A stretch of DNA of 64,000 nucleotides from Drosophila miranda (GCF_003369915.1 NW_022881603.1:35895522-35959521); one strand, 5' to 3'; shown: positions 21,643-32,304, numbered from the stretch's first letter. Notes: generated by a model not told the origin, from the sequence alone. Program-made: numbers and translations.

Positions 21643-22088
21643 TTAGTATTCACCCTTGTGGAACGGGCACAGGTCATCGCCAGTGGGTAAGTTTGAATCC
21701 AAAAACAAGGGCTGATAATATTTTCCAAAAATGTTCTTCATAAAATCGCATGGCTTGGTGCGTATTTTCAAATTCATTGGCATCCATTCTCCGTTCTTAA
21801 ATGTCGCAATATCTATCCATACGTCATATTGCTCATCCATATCAACGTGGTTGATTAAAGATCCATTTAGCAGTCGGTCTCGCCCAATTAATTTGAGATT
21901 GAATTCAAACAAGGCTTCTTCATCAACCTTTATTTTCTCGAGTGATTCAAGTCTAACATCGTAGTTTGATATTCCCAGGCACTGTAAGTCCACTGTAAGT
22001 GTTTGCTTTGCATATATGGAAAACAAATATCTACCAATGTAGGATCAAGCCACAGGATGAGAACAACCGTTGCACACCATACGGACAT
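21643..22088 (-). pseudogene. DUF1091 (DM8) secreted protein gene with an early frameshift
   Basis: The body (about 126 residues to the stop at 21643) matches the insect DUF1091 family, including VATFKNGEW-like IATFKNGEWMPM and the C-terminal DDLCPFHKGEY. A second frame supplies the expected start, ATG at 22088 with MSVWCATVVLILWL, a signal peptide. The two frames differ by one base around 22030-22050, and the gap is too short for an intron. A single-base indel is therefore likely. The family is poorly characterised, many members are small secreted or chemosensory-organ proteins, and it is expanded in Drosophila. A TATA box lies upstream at 22144-22152. Confidence 0.65.
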
Positions 22089-22143
22089 TTTCACTTATAT
22101 GTAGTTATTCTGCTTCTGTACTGGGGCCGTAGCATCAGTCGAT

Positions 22144-22152
22144 CTTTATATA
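22144..22152 (-). promoter_or_regulatory. TATA box for the DUF1091 gene
   Basis: On the minus strand this reads tatataaag, about 56 bp before ATG 22088, with an initiator-like ccagtac about 30 bp downstream. Spacing fits a short 5' UTR. Confidence 0.6.
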
Positions 22153-22282
22153 TACGAGTACGAAAGTTTTGCATGCTGAACACTAATTAATTTAGGACTT
22201 TTCGTTTGACACAGATGTGCATATTAATAACTAGTTCTGCGATGGAGGCGTGGCTCAAACTAATGTTAAATGTTGGCACGTT

Positions 22283-22305
22283 TTCCTTGCATGAACTGGC
22301 ACATC
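22283..22305 (+). repeat. Unnamed dispersed repeat fragment shared with 10204-10230
   Basis: atgaactggcacatctatat occurs here and near 10206, with partial similarity continuing on both sides. It may be the edge of an old transposable element that I cannot name. Confidence 0.5.
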
Positions 22306-22454
22306 TATATAATGTAGGGCTGGTGCTTTTGCTGAATGGAAGCCACTTTTTTGAATGGAAAGACTTCCATAATACATCTAAAATAATAGCACTAATTTAT
22401 TTCGAATTCAAAAAGCGCGCCTTTTCCTTATGTTTTTCAGCACTGAGCTGACGT

Positions 22455-22730
22455 TAGGAAAACATCGATAGTAGACACAATGTGTTGTATTAAATATTTG
22501 TACGCGGAAGGTCTTTAAAAGTTTATTATGCTAAACAGAATTTGCACTACTTGCACTTAAATACCTTTTCGCTCATTCACTTTCAAACAATTTATATTTG
22601 GCGCGCAACACACTATCCAGTCGATAGTATCGATAGCCTAATTTCAATCGGGTAAGGCTCTCTTTGAACCGGTTGACGACACTGAGCCCCATTCCATACA
22701 CAATGTTGCGGGCAACACTAATTTTCATAC
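22455..22730 (+). promoter_or_regulatory. TATA-less DRE-type promoter region
   Basis: Contains an exact DREF element TATCGATA at 22628-22635, related atcgatag sites at about 22464 and 22622, and an E2F-like ttggcgcgc at about 22600. This combination marks housekeeping or replication-linked Drosophila promoters. The likely target is the multi-exon gene at 23691-25187, though the DUF1091 gene lies on the other side. Confidence 0.5.
22514..22560 (+). repeat. Direct repeat, left copy (with 23562-23610)
   Basis: ctttaaaagtttattatgct here recurs with few changes at 23562 (ctttaaaagttaattatgct), each followed by aaacagaa. The copies flank about 1 kb of A/T-rich sequence with no gene. Confidence 0.6.
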
Positions 22731-23690
22731 CCTAACGAAAAGACTATTATATAATTGAGAAAATGTTTGTAGGCTCCGTAGGTTACAAGATAGTAATCAT
22801 ATGCATCAATATGTCTTAAACGTATCAATTTGAGAAAATTTCTTTATTAATTACGTTTTAAAAGGAGTTTGGAAATCACTGTCTTCATATGAAATCATCG
22901 AAATAGGGTATACAAAGGCCTATACACGCAAATGCCAGCAAACTTTGCGACTGTTTTTTCGATGAACTATTTGGTTTAAGCCTGGTTTTAGCCTAAATAC
23001 AATAAAAGCAAGGAATAAAAACTAGCCAATCTTGTATACAATTTATTCTAAATTGAGCAATATGAACGACTATCCGCTTTGGTTTTTTTTTGTTTTGACC
23101 TATTTTGCTAAAACCTTATTTTAGACAAGATCCAATATAAGCAAGTATTTGGGCATGGCTAAATGTTCTATCTAGCTAATAATATTGGACCGAACATCAA
23201 AATTTAGCAATATGGTTTCCAATACTTGACGGAAAATGATTAACCTATTATAAGCCAAGGGGGTATTTCAAATTTCCACCGAAAATAATGAAAATTTAAT
23301 AATTGTAGCGCAGCTTGAAAGATATGGTGGTTTTTGTAAGTTCAGAGGAAATATAAAATGGATCTACAAGAAGAATTTACATGCGTTAATATTTTCCGCC
23401 ATTTACCTCAAGTAGTTTAACTATTTAAATAAAGGGGGCTTAAGTGGGCTAAGTTCGTACAATAGAACTTGAATTCGTCAGTATATTTACGGTATATTTT
23501 TAAAATAAGATGGTCATATTTTGGTATATTTCTGAGGGTCTTTCCAGGGTGGCGGGAGTTTCTTTAAAAGTTAATTATGCTAAACAGAAATTTCTCTACT
23601 ATTAGAAACTGCTTTCCGCTAGTTTGCAAGGTGAGTGATAGTCGGAGGAAGGTGCGTTGATAATACAATGCCTGTTTTTACCACATAGAC
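22730..23690 (+). other. A/T-rich stretch without recognisable gene
   Basis: No reading frame of note. It lies between the two direct repeats and may be an old insertion or an intron. A possible donor (ttgcaag|gtgagt) sits at about 23629. Confidence 0.45.
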
Positions 23691-25187
23691 CATAGAAACA
23701 CAATGCGGAATTACGCAGCAGCGACCTGGGGCCAGGTACGAGCTGGACCAACTCCTGAGACAACTAAATGCTAAGGAAAGGGTGAGTGCGCCAGTTTAGA
23801 TGCACATGAATACATACATATGTACATAAGGATACCTTCTAGCTATTGGCATCCAAATTCTATTACCAGTTACCAGGTACTGGTACCATTCGCCTAATTC
23901 AATATGATCAAAATGTGACAATGATTAATCCCTGATATCAGTAAAGAACACTCTGAGCAGCTCCAGGTGAATTTAATTATATTTCTGGAAACTGAGTACG
24001 AGCTCCTGGCCAATCTCTTTGTATCTGCGGCCTATGGTTGGTTCATACCCAGATGATATTTGCACCCAATTTGATGTGCTTCTATTCTTGACAGATGCGG
24101 AGTCTGGAATGAAGCTTTCGGCTATTCTGGCAGACGCTTTGGGCAATCTCTTTACTGGACTCGTGGCCGATCCGAAGATAAGCAACCTAAGCTATGTCGA
24201 GCCGTTGTGCATTGCCCTGCCAGGTAAGAGGATCCCGGAAATATCTTCCAAATAATGCTTTGATGCTAGCAGCCGATGCCATGGGCGTGTGTATGAATAT
24301 GCTTTTGTGCACCTTGCTGGAACTGCACAAGGCTAAGGACATCATTGAGGCATTTGCCAGCTTTAGTGCCTGTATCAATGAAGGTGTGGACGAGCTAACC
24401 TTTGTAAAGCTTTTCTGTGAAAAGGTTTCCACTGTCGGATAAAGGCTAGTTGCTGAGACTAACTGAAACATTCTTTCAGCTCTTTGCCTGCCATCACCAA
24501 GAGGCTCTTCAAGTGCTGTTCAAACAGTCGAACTCCGAAAACTTCACGAATTGGAAGTTCTACCTCATCTTGGTGCAGTCCATAGCCAGCACCTGCAATT
24601 CGGAAACAACAGCGTTTATGAAAAGTAAACATTGGTTTGAAGGTCTATACCCATGTATATTTATGCATATCCACCATAGAATACCTCAAAAGCCGAGTAC
24701 TGCACATGGCTACAACTGGTTGTCTGACTTCTCTCTTGCATTTGTTGCTGACGGCGCGTGCCACGTCAGCCTGCACAATGGACATTCACAGCAATCTCGA
24801 TAACTACGCTAAGTGGTACAAGCAGAACATTGGCGAAATGTCCTACCTTCTGCGACCAGAACATTTTTAGGAGGCCCTAGGTCTTCTAGAGGAGTCGTTG
24901 CATTATGAAAGTGAACTGCAGTACCTCGAGGTAAAGCCTTTTCATATCCCAAATGTGCGGAATTCTAATTGTGTTTCATTAAAGATCCATGCAGCGATTG
25001 CTCTATCACCTGGAGGTCGTATTGTCCAGGCGTACAAAACAAAATGTCGAGCATATTTGTCCCAGTTAAAAAAAGGGGAGAAAGCGCAAGCGTCTGAAGG
25101 AAAATAATGAAAAAAATAATCTTAGCAGCTGACTGCGGTTTTAGGATAAGGTTGATGACATTTTCGATGTCAAGATTAAGGCCAATT
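23691..25187 (+). pseudogene. Multi-exon gene of unrecognised family with one premature stop
   Basis: Exons joined by short GT...AG introns: about 23691-23779 (TIETQCGITQQRPGARYELD), about 23968-24042, 24097-24222, about 24272-24424, about 24480-24624, 24680-24930, 24985 to about 25110, and a terminal exon near 25145-25187. The deduced protein is mostly helical (EYELLANLFVSAAYD, AILADALGNLFTGLVAD, LLCTLLELHKAKDIIEAF, WYKQNIGEMSYLLRPEHF), like an alpha-solenoid. The intron of 24931-24984 is typical. Exon phases fit throughout, but TAG at 24868-24870 interrupts HF-EALGLLEE, probably from CAG. I do not recognise the family. An N-terminal part may lie in 22.5-23.6 kb. Confidence 0.6.
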
Positions 25188-25226
25188 GAAAGTCATTTAT
25201 TAAAATAGCAGCGTAGCATTAAAAAT

Positions 25227-25663
25227 TCAAACGCCGAGTATAGTCGATACTTCAGGGCTGAGCTGGCAGGGCACTTCCGTGGGGAAGTTGGAAACAAAGC
25301 TGCTGTTCGTCTCAAGGCCATTGCATTTTACGGTAGGGGTGCACACAAATCGTTTGAGCTGCCCGCAAGATGCTGTACCAATAGCGTACGCGTATACGTA
25401 TTTAAAGGTCATTTTCTCATATCCATTTAAGCCGAACCAATACTCTTCGCGGTCAAGCAGTTTACTTTCGATCTCTTGGAAGGTATGTGCTGTGCTTACA
25501 TCATCATACTTAAATATTGGCAGGAAGTCAGGGCATCAAACCAGTCGCGCTGTTGGTGGCAGATTTCAGCTTTTTTTACAACAAGTAACACAGAAAACAA
25601 TCTACCTTGCCAGTGCTGAAATAATGGCAGACAAAATGTGAGCCGCTTCACCTGTAGATCCAT
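25227..25663 (-). pseudogene. Second C-type lectin-like relic
   Basis: On the minus strand ATG 25663 begins MDLQVKRLTFCLPLF and leads to QQRDWFDALTSCQYL, the start of a lectin domain, then a TAA. The domain resumes in another frame with FQEIESKLLDREEYWFGLNG and ends with CGQLKRFVCTP. The middle of the domain, including the usual WIG-type core, is partly missing, so both a frame change and a deletion have occurred. It resembles the lectin relic at 20.7-21.3 kb in placement and strand. Confidence 0.6.
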
Positions 25664-25689
25664 TGCACCTTGCTTAAGAACGGGTTACA

Positions 25690-26323
25690 GAATTGTGGTA
25701 AAACTCTTTCGTATAAGATTACGGCGTTTATAATCTAGTTAGAGCACGTCTCAGCTAACGATTCGCCTAAATCAATATAATCTACTTATGCTCGGTATTT
25801 GATAATGCCAATGCAAAGAACATTCTGAGTAGATCTAGATCGACCTAATTATACGTATTTCTGAAAACTGAGCTCGACCTACTTTCAAGGTATACATTTT
25901 TATTGTTTTCTACTTCAGCTTCGGTACAAAGCCAGCAACTGTCGTTTTTGCTCCGCCGATATGACGTATGAGTCGGTGCGAAGAGGTTTGCAGAAGGCGC
26001 TTTCTGTTATGTATGAAATTTGAGATTTTGGCGGTACTTAGTCCTTGGGCTTGTCAGTGGATATGGATTTATACTCGAATTGCTGGTCCTCCATTTTTTT
26101 TCGAGCTCTTCGAAGTCCGTTCGGGTTCTCATAAGTATCAGCCAAGAAAATTATAATTTTTTTTTAAGAAATACATTGAGTCAAAGCTTTCCTATTGTCT
26201 GCAGATATTAGCATGTTGTAACCATACATAAGTAATAGAGAAATACGTACACCCCTTACATACATCCTGAAATAATGGCATCCGCTAGAGTTGATTTCAC
26301 AGAATTGCTGATTCCAGAAAAAA
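25690..26323 (+). other. Spacer with a diverged copy of 23890-24005
   Basis: gattcgcctaaatcaatata at about 25759 parallels attcgcctaattcaatatga at about 23889. Later, tttctgaaaactgagctcga at about 25858 parallels tttctggaaactgagtacga at about 23982. The copy has no intact reading frame and suggests an old local duplication of the gene to the left. Confidence 0.5.
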
Positions 26324-27091
26324 ACGAGGGGGAACGGTGTGAGTTGCTGCGGACACCGCAACTCTACAGTTATACCCGATACTAAGTCAGTATGGCTCTC
26401 CTCCGGCAGACGCCGTGCCGTTTAACACGACAAAGAGTGCGTGCGAGAGAGACAGAAAATCAGTCTGAGCGTGACGTCGGGCTCTGCGTAGCCAGTGCAA
26501 ATTGATTTGTTCCTTTTGGCTATAAAAATGATCTGATCTGATCCAGATTCAGCAATCTGATAGATATGATCATTATCTATGATTCTGCGCTTTTAGTTTT
26601 CTCGAATCTGCAATATTGTGGATACAACAGATTTTCGTTCTTTGTGTGGGCGGAAGGGGGTGGGGCGAAATTTTGAGATATACGTTTTATAGTGAGATCT
26701 AACAGGAGTGCGGATACCAAATTTGGTTACTCTAGCGTTAATAGTCTCTGAGATTTGTGGATGCCCCAGATTTTCGTCCTTTGCGGGGGCGGAAGGGGGT
26801 GTGGCTAATTTTTGAAACAAACTCGTCTCGGTCCGATATATTAGGAGTGTGGATACTAAATTTGGTTGCTCCAGCTTTTATAGTCTCTGAGATCTAGGCG
26901 CTAATGTTTTACTCTAAGCAAAGCCGGCTATGCTACGTGTGTGTTAGAGAGAAAAAATGAAATTGTTTTCTTGATGCTGGCTATAATAATGATACGATCC
27001 AATTCAGATTCTGCAGTCTTAAAGTTATGGTCATTCTCTACAATTCTACGTTTTTGGTTTTCTCATATCTTTAAAATTGTGGATGCCACAG
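26324..27091 (+). mobile_element. DINE-1 copy E, left part
   Basis: Begins acgagggggaacggtgtgag and runs through the first internal block (including its uninterrupted acagatttt site at about 26626) to ggatgccacag at 27091. There BEL element 2 is inserted. It resumes at 33880. Confidence 0.85.
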
Positions 27092-27455
27092 TGTTGTGAA
27101 ATCCTCGATACGAGATTTCAATGTTGAGCAGAAATGCTCTGGGGAATCTTTGCGTTTAATAATGTACTACACGATATAGACAATTCGAGATTTATTCATT
27201 TGGACTTCAATCAACTTAAACTTTAATCTTAATCGCGTATAGAGTACAATGTAATGGGTAATACGGGTTTAAGCGCGGCCGGCTGCAACTGCTAATTGTC
27301 GTTGTGATTTCGTCGACACGCAAACGAAGACTCTTCTTGGTGATCGGAGACGAGGTTACGCCGCCCTAGCATGAAACGACGCCGTTCTCCGAGTGGGCAA
27401 TCGCAGTTAGAGCGCTCTCACTCTCTTTGTAGTTTAACCCTTAGAAAACCGTCCA
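27092..27455 (-). repeat. 3' LTR of BEL element 2
   Basis: 364 bp. In element orientation it starts tggacggttttctaagggtt and ends ggatttcacaaca. Differences from the other LTR lie near 27235, 27265 and 27373-27379. Confidence 0.93.
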
Positions 27456-27580
27456 TGCCGCCCTCAATACTGGGACCAGTATTAGAAACCAAAGGATGTC
27501 ACATGTGAAAGCTCTGTGAATAAATAAAGTGTCTGTTATGGTACATGTATGGTCGAATGGAGCTAGCAACGGTGGTAGGA

Positions 27581-30500
27581 TTATTCTGAGGTCTGTGACA
27601 ACGGTAGCCGACAACATAGTTTAGAGACCGATCGTTTGTATACGCCTGATGCTGTTTTAACAGTTGCGACTCTGACTAAACTGTCAGCTCCAGGGTGAAC
27701 TTCTATTATCCTTCCCAGTTTCCACTCGTTGGGTGGCAGTCGGTCATCCTTGACAATTACTAGATCGCTGACTTGTAGATTGTCGGTTTCATGTCGCCAC
27801 TTTGGACGGGCTTGAAGATGTGATAGCCAATCCGAACTCCAACGCTTCCAAAATTGCCGGATCATTTTCTGTCTTTCCAGAAATTGGACTGTGAGTGGAA
27901 CATCCCTTGTCGTTACATCCGGCGGAGCTAATAATGAATCTCCAATAAGAAAATGTGCCGGGGTGAGGACAGCTAGGTCCTCCGGCTCCGCGCTTAGTGG
28001 ACATAATGGCCTGGAATTTAAACAGGCTTCAATTTGTGTTAGCACGGTAGCAAGTTGTTCGTAGGTCATTTTATATCCTGAAAAGGCTCGATAGAGATTT
28101 GTTTTGACAGACTTTACATTTGCCTCCCAAAGGCCTCCGAAATTAGGACTATGCGGTGGATTAAAATGCCATTGGACGTTTCGGGCCGCTAAAGCAGGTA
28201 TTACAGTTGTGGGTAGCTCTCGTTTCAAATGTATTTGCCAGGTTTGAAGAGCCCGGTCGGCACCAATGAAGTTCGTGCCGCAGTCGCTACACATGTGTTG
28301 ACAGTAGCCCCGACGCGCGATGAAACGTTGTAGGGCCATGAGAAAGTGTTCGGTGGTTAAGCCCGTGACCGCTTCAAGATGAATTGCCTTTGTAGCCAAA
28401 CAGATGAAAACTGCGATATACGCCTTGTAGTTTGTGTGTCCACGGAATCTGGATGCTTGAATTTCGAACGCGCCTGTATAGTCCACTCCGGTGGCGATGA
28501 ATGCACGAGTTGGCGGATTGACTCTATGTAGGGGAAGATCGGCCATCAATTGTGCTGCTGGTTTCGGTCGGTGACGAAAACATCGGACGCATTGTCGAAG
28601 AATGCGTTTGACAGTTTGTTTTCCGTTGACTATCCAGAATTTGTGTCGAATAGTGGCCAGCGTTAATTCGGTGCCGCCGTGGAGTGCGAGACGGTGGGCA
28701 TTACGCACGACGAGATCGGTAAAATGATGATGATTGGGAATGATCATTGGTTGTCGCTGGCTTATTGGAAGGTGCATTGCATTTCGCAGTCGACCTCTGA
28801 CTCGTAGAATTTGTTGGTCATCTAGAAATGGGGATAATTGACACAGCTTGTGTGTGCCCGATAGTGCCTTGTTTCCCTTCAACCTCAATATTTCTGTCGC
28901 GTAGACCTCCTGTTGAATGCTGCGAACGAGATGAATTAAAGCGTTGTCGAGCTCCTGCACACTCAGTGGTCCAGACAGTTTGTCCCCTTTGGCTTGAATG
29001 TTATGTATAAACCGTAGAACATATGCCATGACTGATATTAACCTGTCGTATGAGGACGAGTTTTGGATGAAGGCTTCTGGAGCCTCCGAGACTTGCACAG
29101 CATTTTGGAACAAAACTGATGGTTTCTCCTCGATTATAGTCCTGTCGATGTCCTGACTGGGAACTCCGTTTGCCGGCCATTGGCTTTCCGGCTGCTGTAG
29201 CCATGATGGTCCAGACCACCATAATGGATGTACTGCTAACTCTTGTGGTGTTAAGCCACGAGCTGCGCAGTCCGCTGGGTTTACCGCAGTAGGTACATGT
29301 CTCCACTGAGTTGATGTACTATGCTCCAAAATCTGTCCAACGCGATTTGACACAAAGGTTTGCCATCGGTGGGGGTCTCCATTTATCCAAAACAAAACGA
29401 TAGTAGCATCTGACCAATAGAAGGTTGCCATAGGTGGTCCTGCAGTGCGAAGTTGGTCCCGGATCCATTTTGCCAGTTTAACTGCCAGCAGCGCACCCGA
29501 AAGTTCGACTCGTGGAATTGTGATCGGTTTCGTGGGTGTGACTCGACTGCGTGCAGCTAGCAAATGAGTTTGAATCATTCCGTTTGGTAGCTCTGCACGA
29601 ATATATGCACATGCTGCATACGCCAGTGATGATCCATCGCAGAAAACATGTAGCTGTAATGACGCAAGCTCGTGGATGTTGAAGCGCAGCCATCGTGGTA
29701 CTTGAATTTGCTCGACATATGGCAAGTTCTGTATGAATCCCTGCCATCTATCAAGCAGTTCGGTTGGCAGCGGTTCATCCCAGTCCAGTTGTGCTAGGCT
29801 GCCATCGTTGCGTTTGATGCGGGCCATCCATGAGTCCTTGAGTATCGCCTTCGCGGTCATGACACAGGGCGTGATGAAACCTAATGGGTCGTACAGTCGG
29901 GCGACTGTGGAAAGTAAAGAACGTTTAGTATGTGCGTGACTGATTTCAAAATTTATCTTGAACCCAAAATAGTCTTGATGTGGATGCCAATAGAGGCCTA
30001 AGGTTTTAACGGGATCTTGGTACTCAAACTCTAATAATGTCTTATGAGATAAATGGTCTGGAGGTATGTCTTGTAGCAGAGAAGCGTCATTCGCAGACCA
30101 CTTTCGAAGCTCCATTCCTGCTGATCGTAAGGCTCCGATCAATTGATTTTGAATTTCTAATGCTCCTTCGCGAGTGGAAGCTCCGCTTTGTACGTCGTCA
30201 ACGTATATTTCGTGTCGAAGGACCCTTTCCGCGAGTGGGTATCGGTCGCGTTCATCCTGCGCCAGTTGATGTATGACGCGAATGGCTGTGTAAGGAGCTG
30301 AAGCGGTTCCAAACGTAACTGTGTTGAGATAATACTCAGCTACTTGGTTGTGTTCGTCATGCCAAAAGATGCGTTGATATTGCGAATCCTCTGCATTCAT
30401 GTCAATGCATCTATACATCTTTTGAATGTCGGCAGCAAAAAAAAAACGATGGAAACGCCAATTCAGGACCACGCCGGCTAGATCGTTTTGAAGCGCTGGT

Positions 30501-30721
30501 CCGGTGCATAGGACGTCATTGAGCGATTTTCCGTTTGACGTTTTACAGGAGGCGTCATATACTACTCTAACCTTAGTAGTGACACTTTCCTCTTTGAATA
30601 CTGCGTGATGAGGCAAGGTGCAACATGTGGACTCGATTCCATTCTCCTTGCTAATGATGCAATGCTGCTGCTCCTTGGTTGTTACTTTGGTCACCTGTCC
30701 TAGTTGAAAGTACTCATTCAT
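27581..30721 (-). CDS. BEL element 2 RT-RNaseH-integrase
   Basis: About 1046 residues, no interior stop. RT: VRVVYDASCKTSNGKSLND near residue 52 and EIYVDDVQSG near 168. Region FYDPLG-like LYDPLGFITP near 282. RNase H: LHVFCDGSSLAYAACAY near 363. Integrase zinc-binding: HRLALHGGTEL...CVRCFRHRP. Integrase core: GVDYTGAF, CSDCGTNFIGA, NFGGLWEANVK. The frame opens without a proper start because it is the downstream part of the polyprotein. Upstream sequence joins it after a one-base change near 30750, where an A-run appears one base short. Confidence 0.92.
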   Translation of the reverse strand: MNEYFQLGQVTKVTTKEQQHCIISKENGIESTCCTLPHHAVFKEESVTTKVRVVYDASCKTSNGKSLNDVLCTGPALQNDLAGVVLNWRFHRFFFAADIQKMYRCIDMNAEDSQYQRIFWHDEHNQVAEYYLNTVTFGTASAPYTAIRVIHQLAQDERDRYPLAERVLRHEIYVDDVQSGASTREGALEIQNQLIGALRSAGMELRKWSANDASLLQDIPPDHLSHKTLLEFEYQDPVKTLGLYWHPHQDYFGFKINFEISHAHTKRSLLSTVARLYDPLGFITPCVMTAKAILKDSWMARIKRNDGSLAQLDWDEPLPTELLDRWQGFIQNLPYVEQIQVPRWLRFNIHELASLQLHVFCDGSSLAYAACAYIRAELPNGMIQTHLLAARSRVTPTKPITIPRVELSGALLAVKLAKWIRDQLRTAGPPMATFYWSDATIVLFWINGDPHRWQTFVSNRVGQILEHSTSTQWRHVPTAVNPADCAARGLTPQELAVHPLWWSGPSWLQQPESQWPANGVPSQDIDRTIIEEKPSVLFQNAVQVSEAPEAFIQNSSSYDRLISVMAYVLRFIHNIQAKGDKLSGPLSVQELDNALIHLVRSIQQEVYATEILRLKGNKALSGTHKLCQLSPFLDDQQILRVRGRLRNAMHLPISQRQPMIIPNHHHFTDLVVRNAHRLALHGGTELTLATIRHKFWIVNGKQTVKRILRQCVRCFRHRPKPAAQLMADLPLHRVNPPTRAFIATGVDYTGAFEIQASRFRGHTNYKAYIAVFICLATKAIHLEAVTGLTTEHFLMALQRFIARRGYCQHMCSDCGTNFIGADRALQTWQIHLKRELPTTVIPALAARNVQWHFNPPHSPNFGGLWEANVKSVKTNLYRAFSGYKMTYEQLATVLTQIEACLNSRPLCPLSAEPEDLAVLTPAHFLIGDSLLAPPDVTTRDVPLTVQFLERQKMIRQFWKRWSSDWLSHLQARPKWRHETDNLQVSDLVIVKDDRLPPNEWKLGRIIEVHPGADSLVRVATVKTASGVYKRSVSKLCCRLPLSQTSE

Positions 30722-32304
30722 GACTTCCGAATATTTGGCATATTTTGCAGCTCCGGCTGCCTTTGGAATCTTCGTTGAAGCATTTGGAATCGATTAATCG
30801 CGATTTGACGTGATTTGCCTAGCACCTGCGAAGGGTCAAACAAACGCTTAAGTGGTAACCGTACCAAATACTTGCCGTTTCGTTGACGGATGTGAGTTCG
30901 TTTAAAATGCTCCTCGCACCATCGCTCTTCTGGTGTGAGCTGTTTTGCAGAACCGAGATGCTCCATTTCGAAGAATTTCTGGACGAGATTCTCTAGCCTG
31001 TTGTGGTGACATCTAATGGTGACAGCGTGTGAGCGTGTGGAAGTGGCTCGACCAAAGACTATCCAGTCAAGCTGGGTGTGCTGTGCAATTGGTTGGTTCT
31101 CCTTTCCTCTGCGGATATCTGAAAGCAGGATCTGTGGGATTACGTCCGCTCCCAGCAGAAGATCAATCCGTTGTGATTTGTAGAACCTGGGATCGGCGAG
31201 TTCTATTCCGTTCAAATGAGGACATTGCTGCAATTTGATGGATTTTGAAGGTAATTGCGATGTAAGCGTTTTAAGTATAAACGCAGTATCAATGGTAGTA
31301 AAAAACTGCGAAGTACAAGAACGTAATGACAATTCTGTAGTGTAGGTACACCTGTTCTTGGAGGTGGTCCCAACTCCAGCAATTTCTGCCGAAATTGGAT
31401 GCCGCTTGAGGTTGAGAGCCTGCACTGTGTGCTCTGTAATGAGGGTTCCTTCCGAGCCTGAATTCACTAACGCACGTACCACAGCTGATTGGCCAGTGTG
31501 GGGTTTGTGGATTGTGACCAGGGCAGTGGCCAGAAGGACAGTGCTGGGTCCGTGATGCGTTGCCGTAGCGGAGACTAGTTGCGCAGAGTGTGTTCTCACA
31601 GACGAGTCGGTCGCTGCAGACTGTGGATGACCACCGGAACTAGTGTTGGGAACAACTGGGAGAGGCTGTGCAGTGCTCTGAGTAGGAAGTGGGGTCCTAG
31701 CGTAGAGTTGCGTAGGTGTAGCCCTGCCAGATGAGTCGCTCGTTGTATACTGCCAGGAGTTACCGGAACGAGCGCTATGGGAGGCTGCGTGAGGCTGTGT
31801 TGCCACCTGAGCAGGAGTTGGGAAGTGCAGCAGTGTATGGTGTCTTTGACCACACTGCGTGCAGTTCCTTTTACTGGTACATTTTGAAAGTGCATGGGAA
31901 CGGCTCAGACAGTTGAGGCATGCCTTTGCATGATCGACGATGGCTTTCCTTGCAAAGCAGTCCTTGGACAAAAGGTCCGGGCAATGCCGAAGATTGTGAC
32001 TGTCGCTACAGTGAGGGCAGCGAGTGTGTTCGGCAACCGCAATCTTGGCGTGGAAACTGTTGCCCTTGTATGTTACGTTGCCAACTGACTTCTTCGGGTG
32101 CCTTTGATTGACAGGCTGCGGCACAGGTGTCCGCGTCGTGGAGTGGCCTCGATTTTCGAACACATCGATGCTGACGAGACGGTCGTTGAGAAATGATTGT
32201 AGCTGAGAAAATGTGGCAAGTTCGGCAGAGCTACCGAGATGGAGCTCCCAAGCTTGCAGTGTCGTGCTTGGCAGTCTGGAAGTGAGATGAACAATGCTGA
32301 ACAT
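30718..32304 (-). CDS. BEL element 2 Gag C-terminus and protease
   Basis: Opens in frame after a one-base change near 32290-32304. Contains three Cys-His knuckles (CPHCSDSHNLRHC, CLNCLSRSHALSKC, CTQCGQRHHTLLH) and the DUF1758-like protease region. The active-site motif reads LVNSGSEGT near 31455-31470, where Asp is expected in place of Asn. It ends at a stop overlapping the start of the RT frame. Confidence 0.88.
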   Translation of the reverse strand: MFSIVHLTSRLPSTTLQAWELHLGSSAELATFSQLQSFLNDRLVSIDVFENRGHSTTRTPVPQPVNQRHPKKSVGNVTYKGNSFHAKIAVAEHTRCPHCSDSHNLRHCPDLLSKDCFARKAIVDHAKACLNCLSRSHALSKCTSKRNCTQCGQRHHTLLHFPTPAQVATQPHAASHSARSGNSWQYTTSDSSGRATPTQLYARTPLPTQSTAQPLPVVPNTSSGGHPQSAATDSSVRTHSAQLVSATATHHGPSTVLLATALVTIHKPHTGQSAVVRALVNSGSEGTLITEHTVQALNLKRHPISAEIAGVGTTSKNRCTYTTELSLRSCTSQFFTTIDTAFILKTLTSQLPSKSIKLQQCPHLNGIELADPRFYKSQRIDLLLGADVIPQILLSDIRRGKENQPIAQHTQLDWIVFGRATSTRSHAVTIRCHHNRLENLVQKFFEMEHLGSAKQLTPEERWCEEHFKRTHIRQRNGKYLVRLPLKRLFDPSQVLGKSRQIAINRFQMLQRRFQRQPELQNMPNIRKS

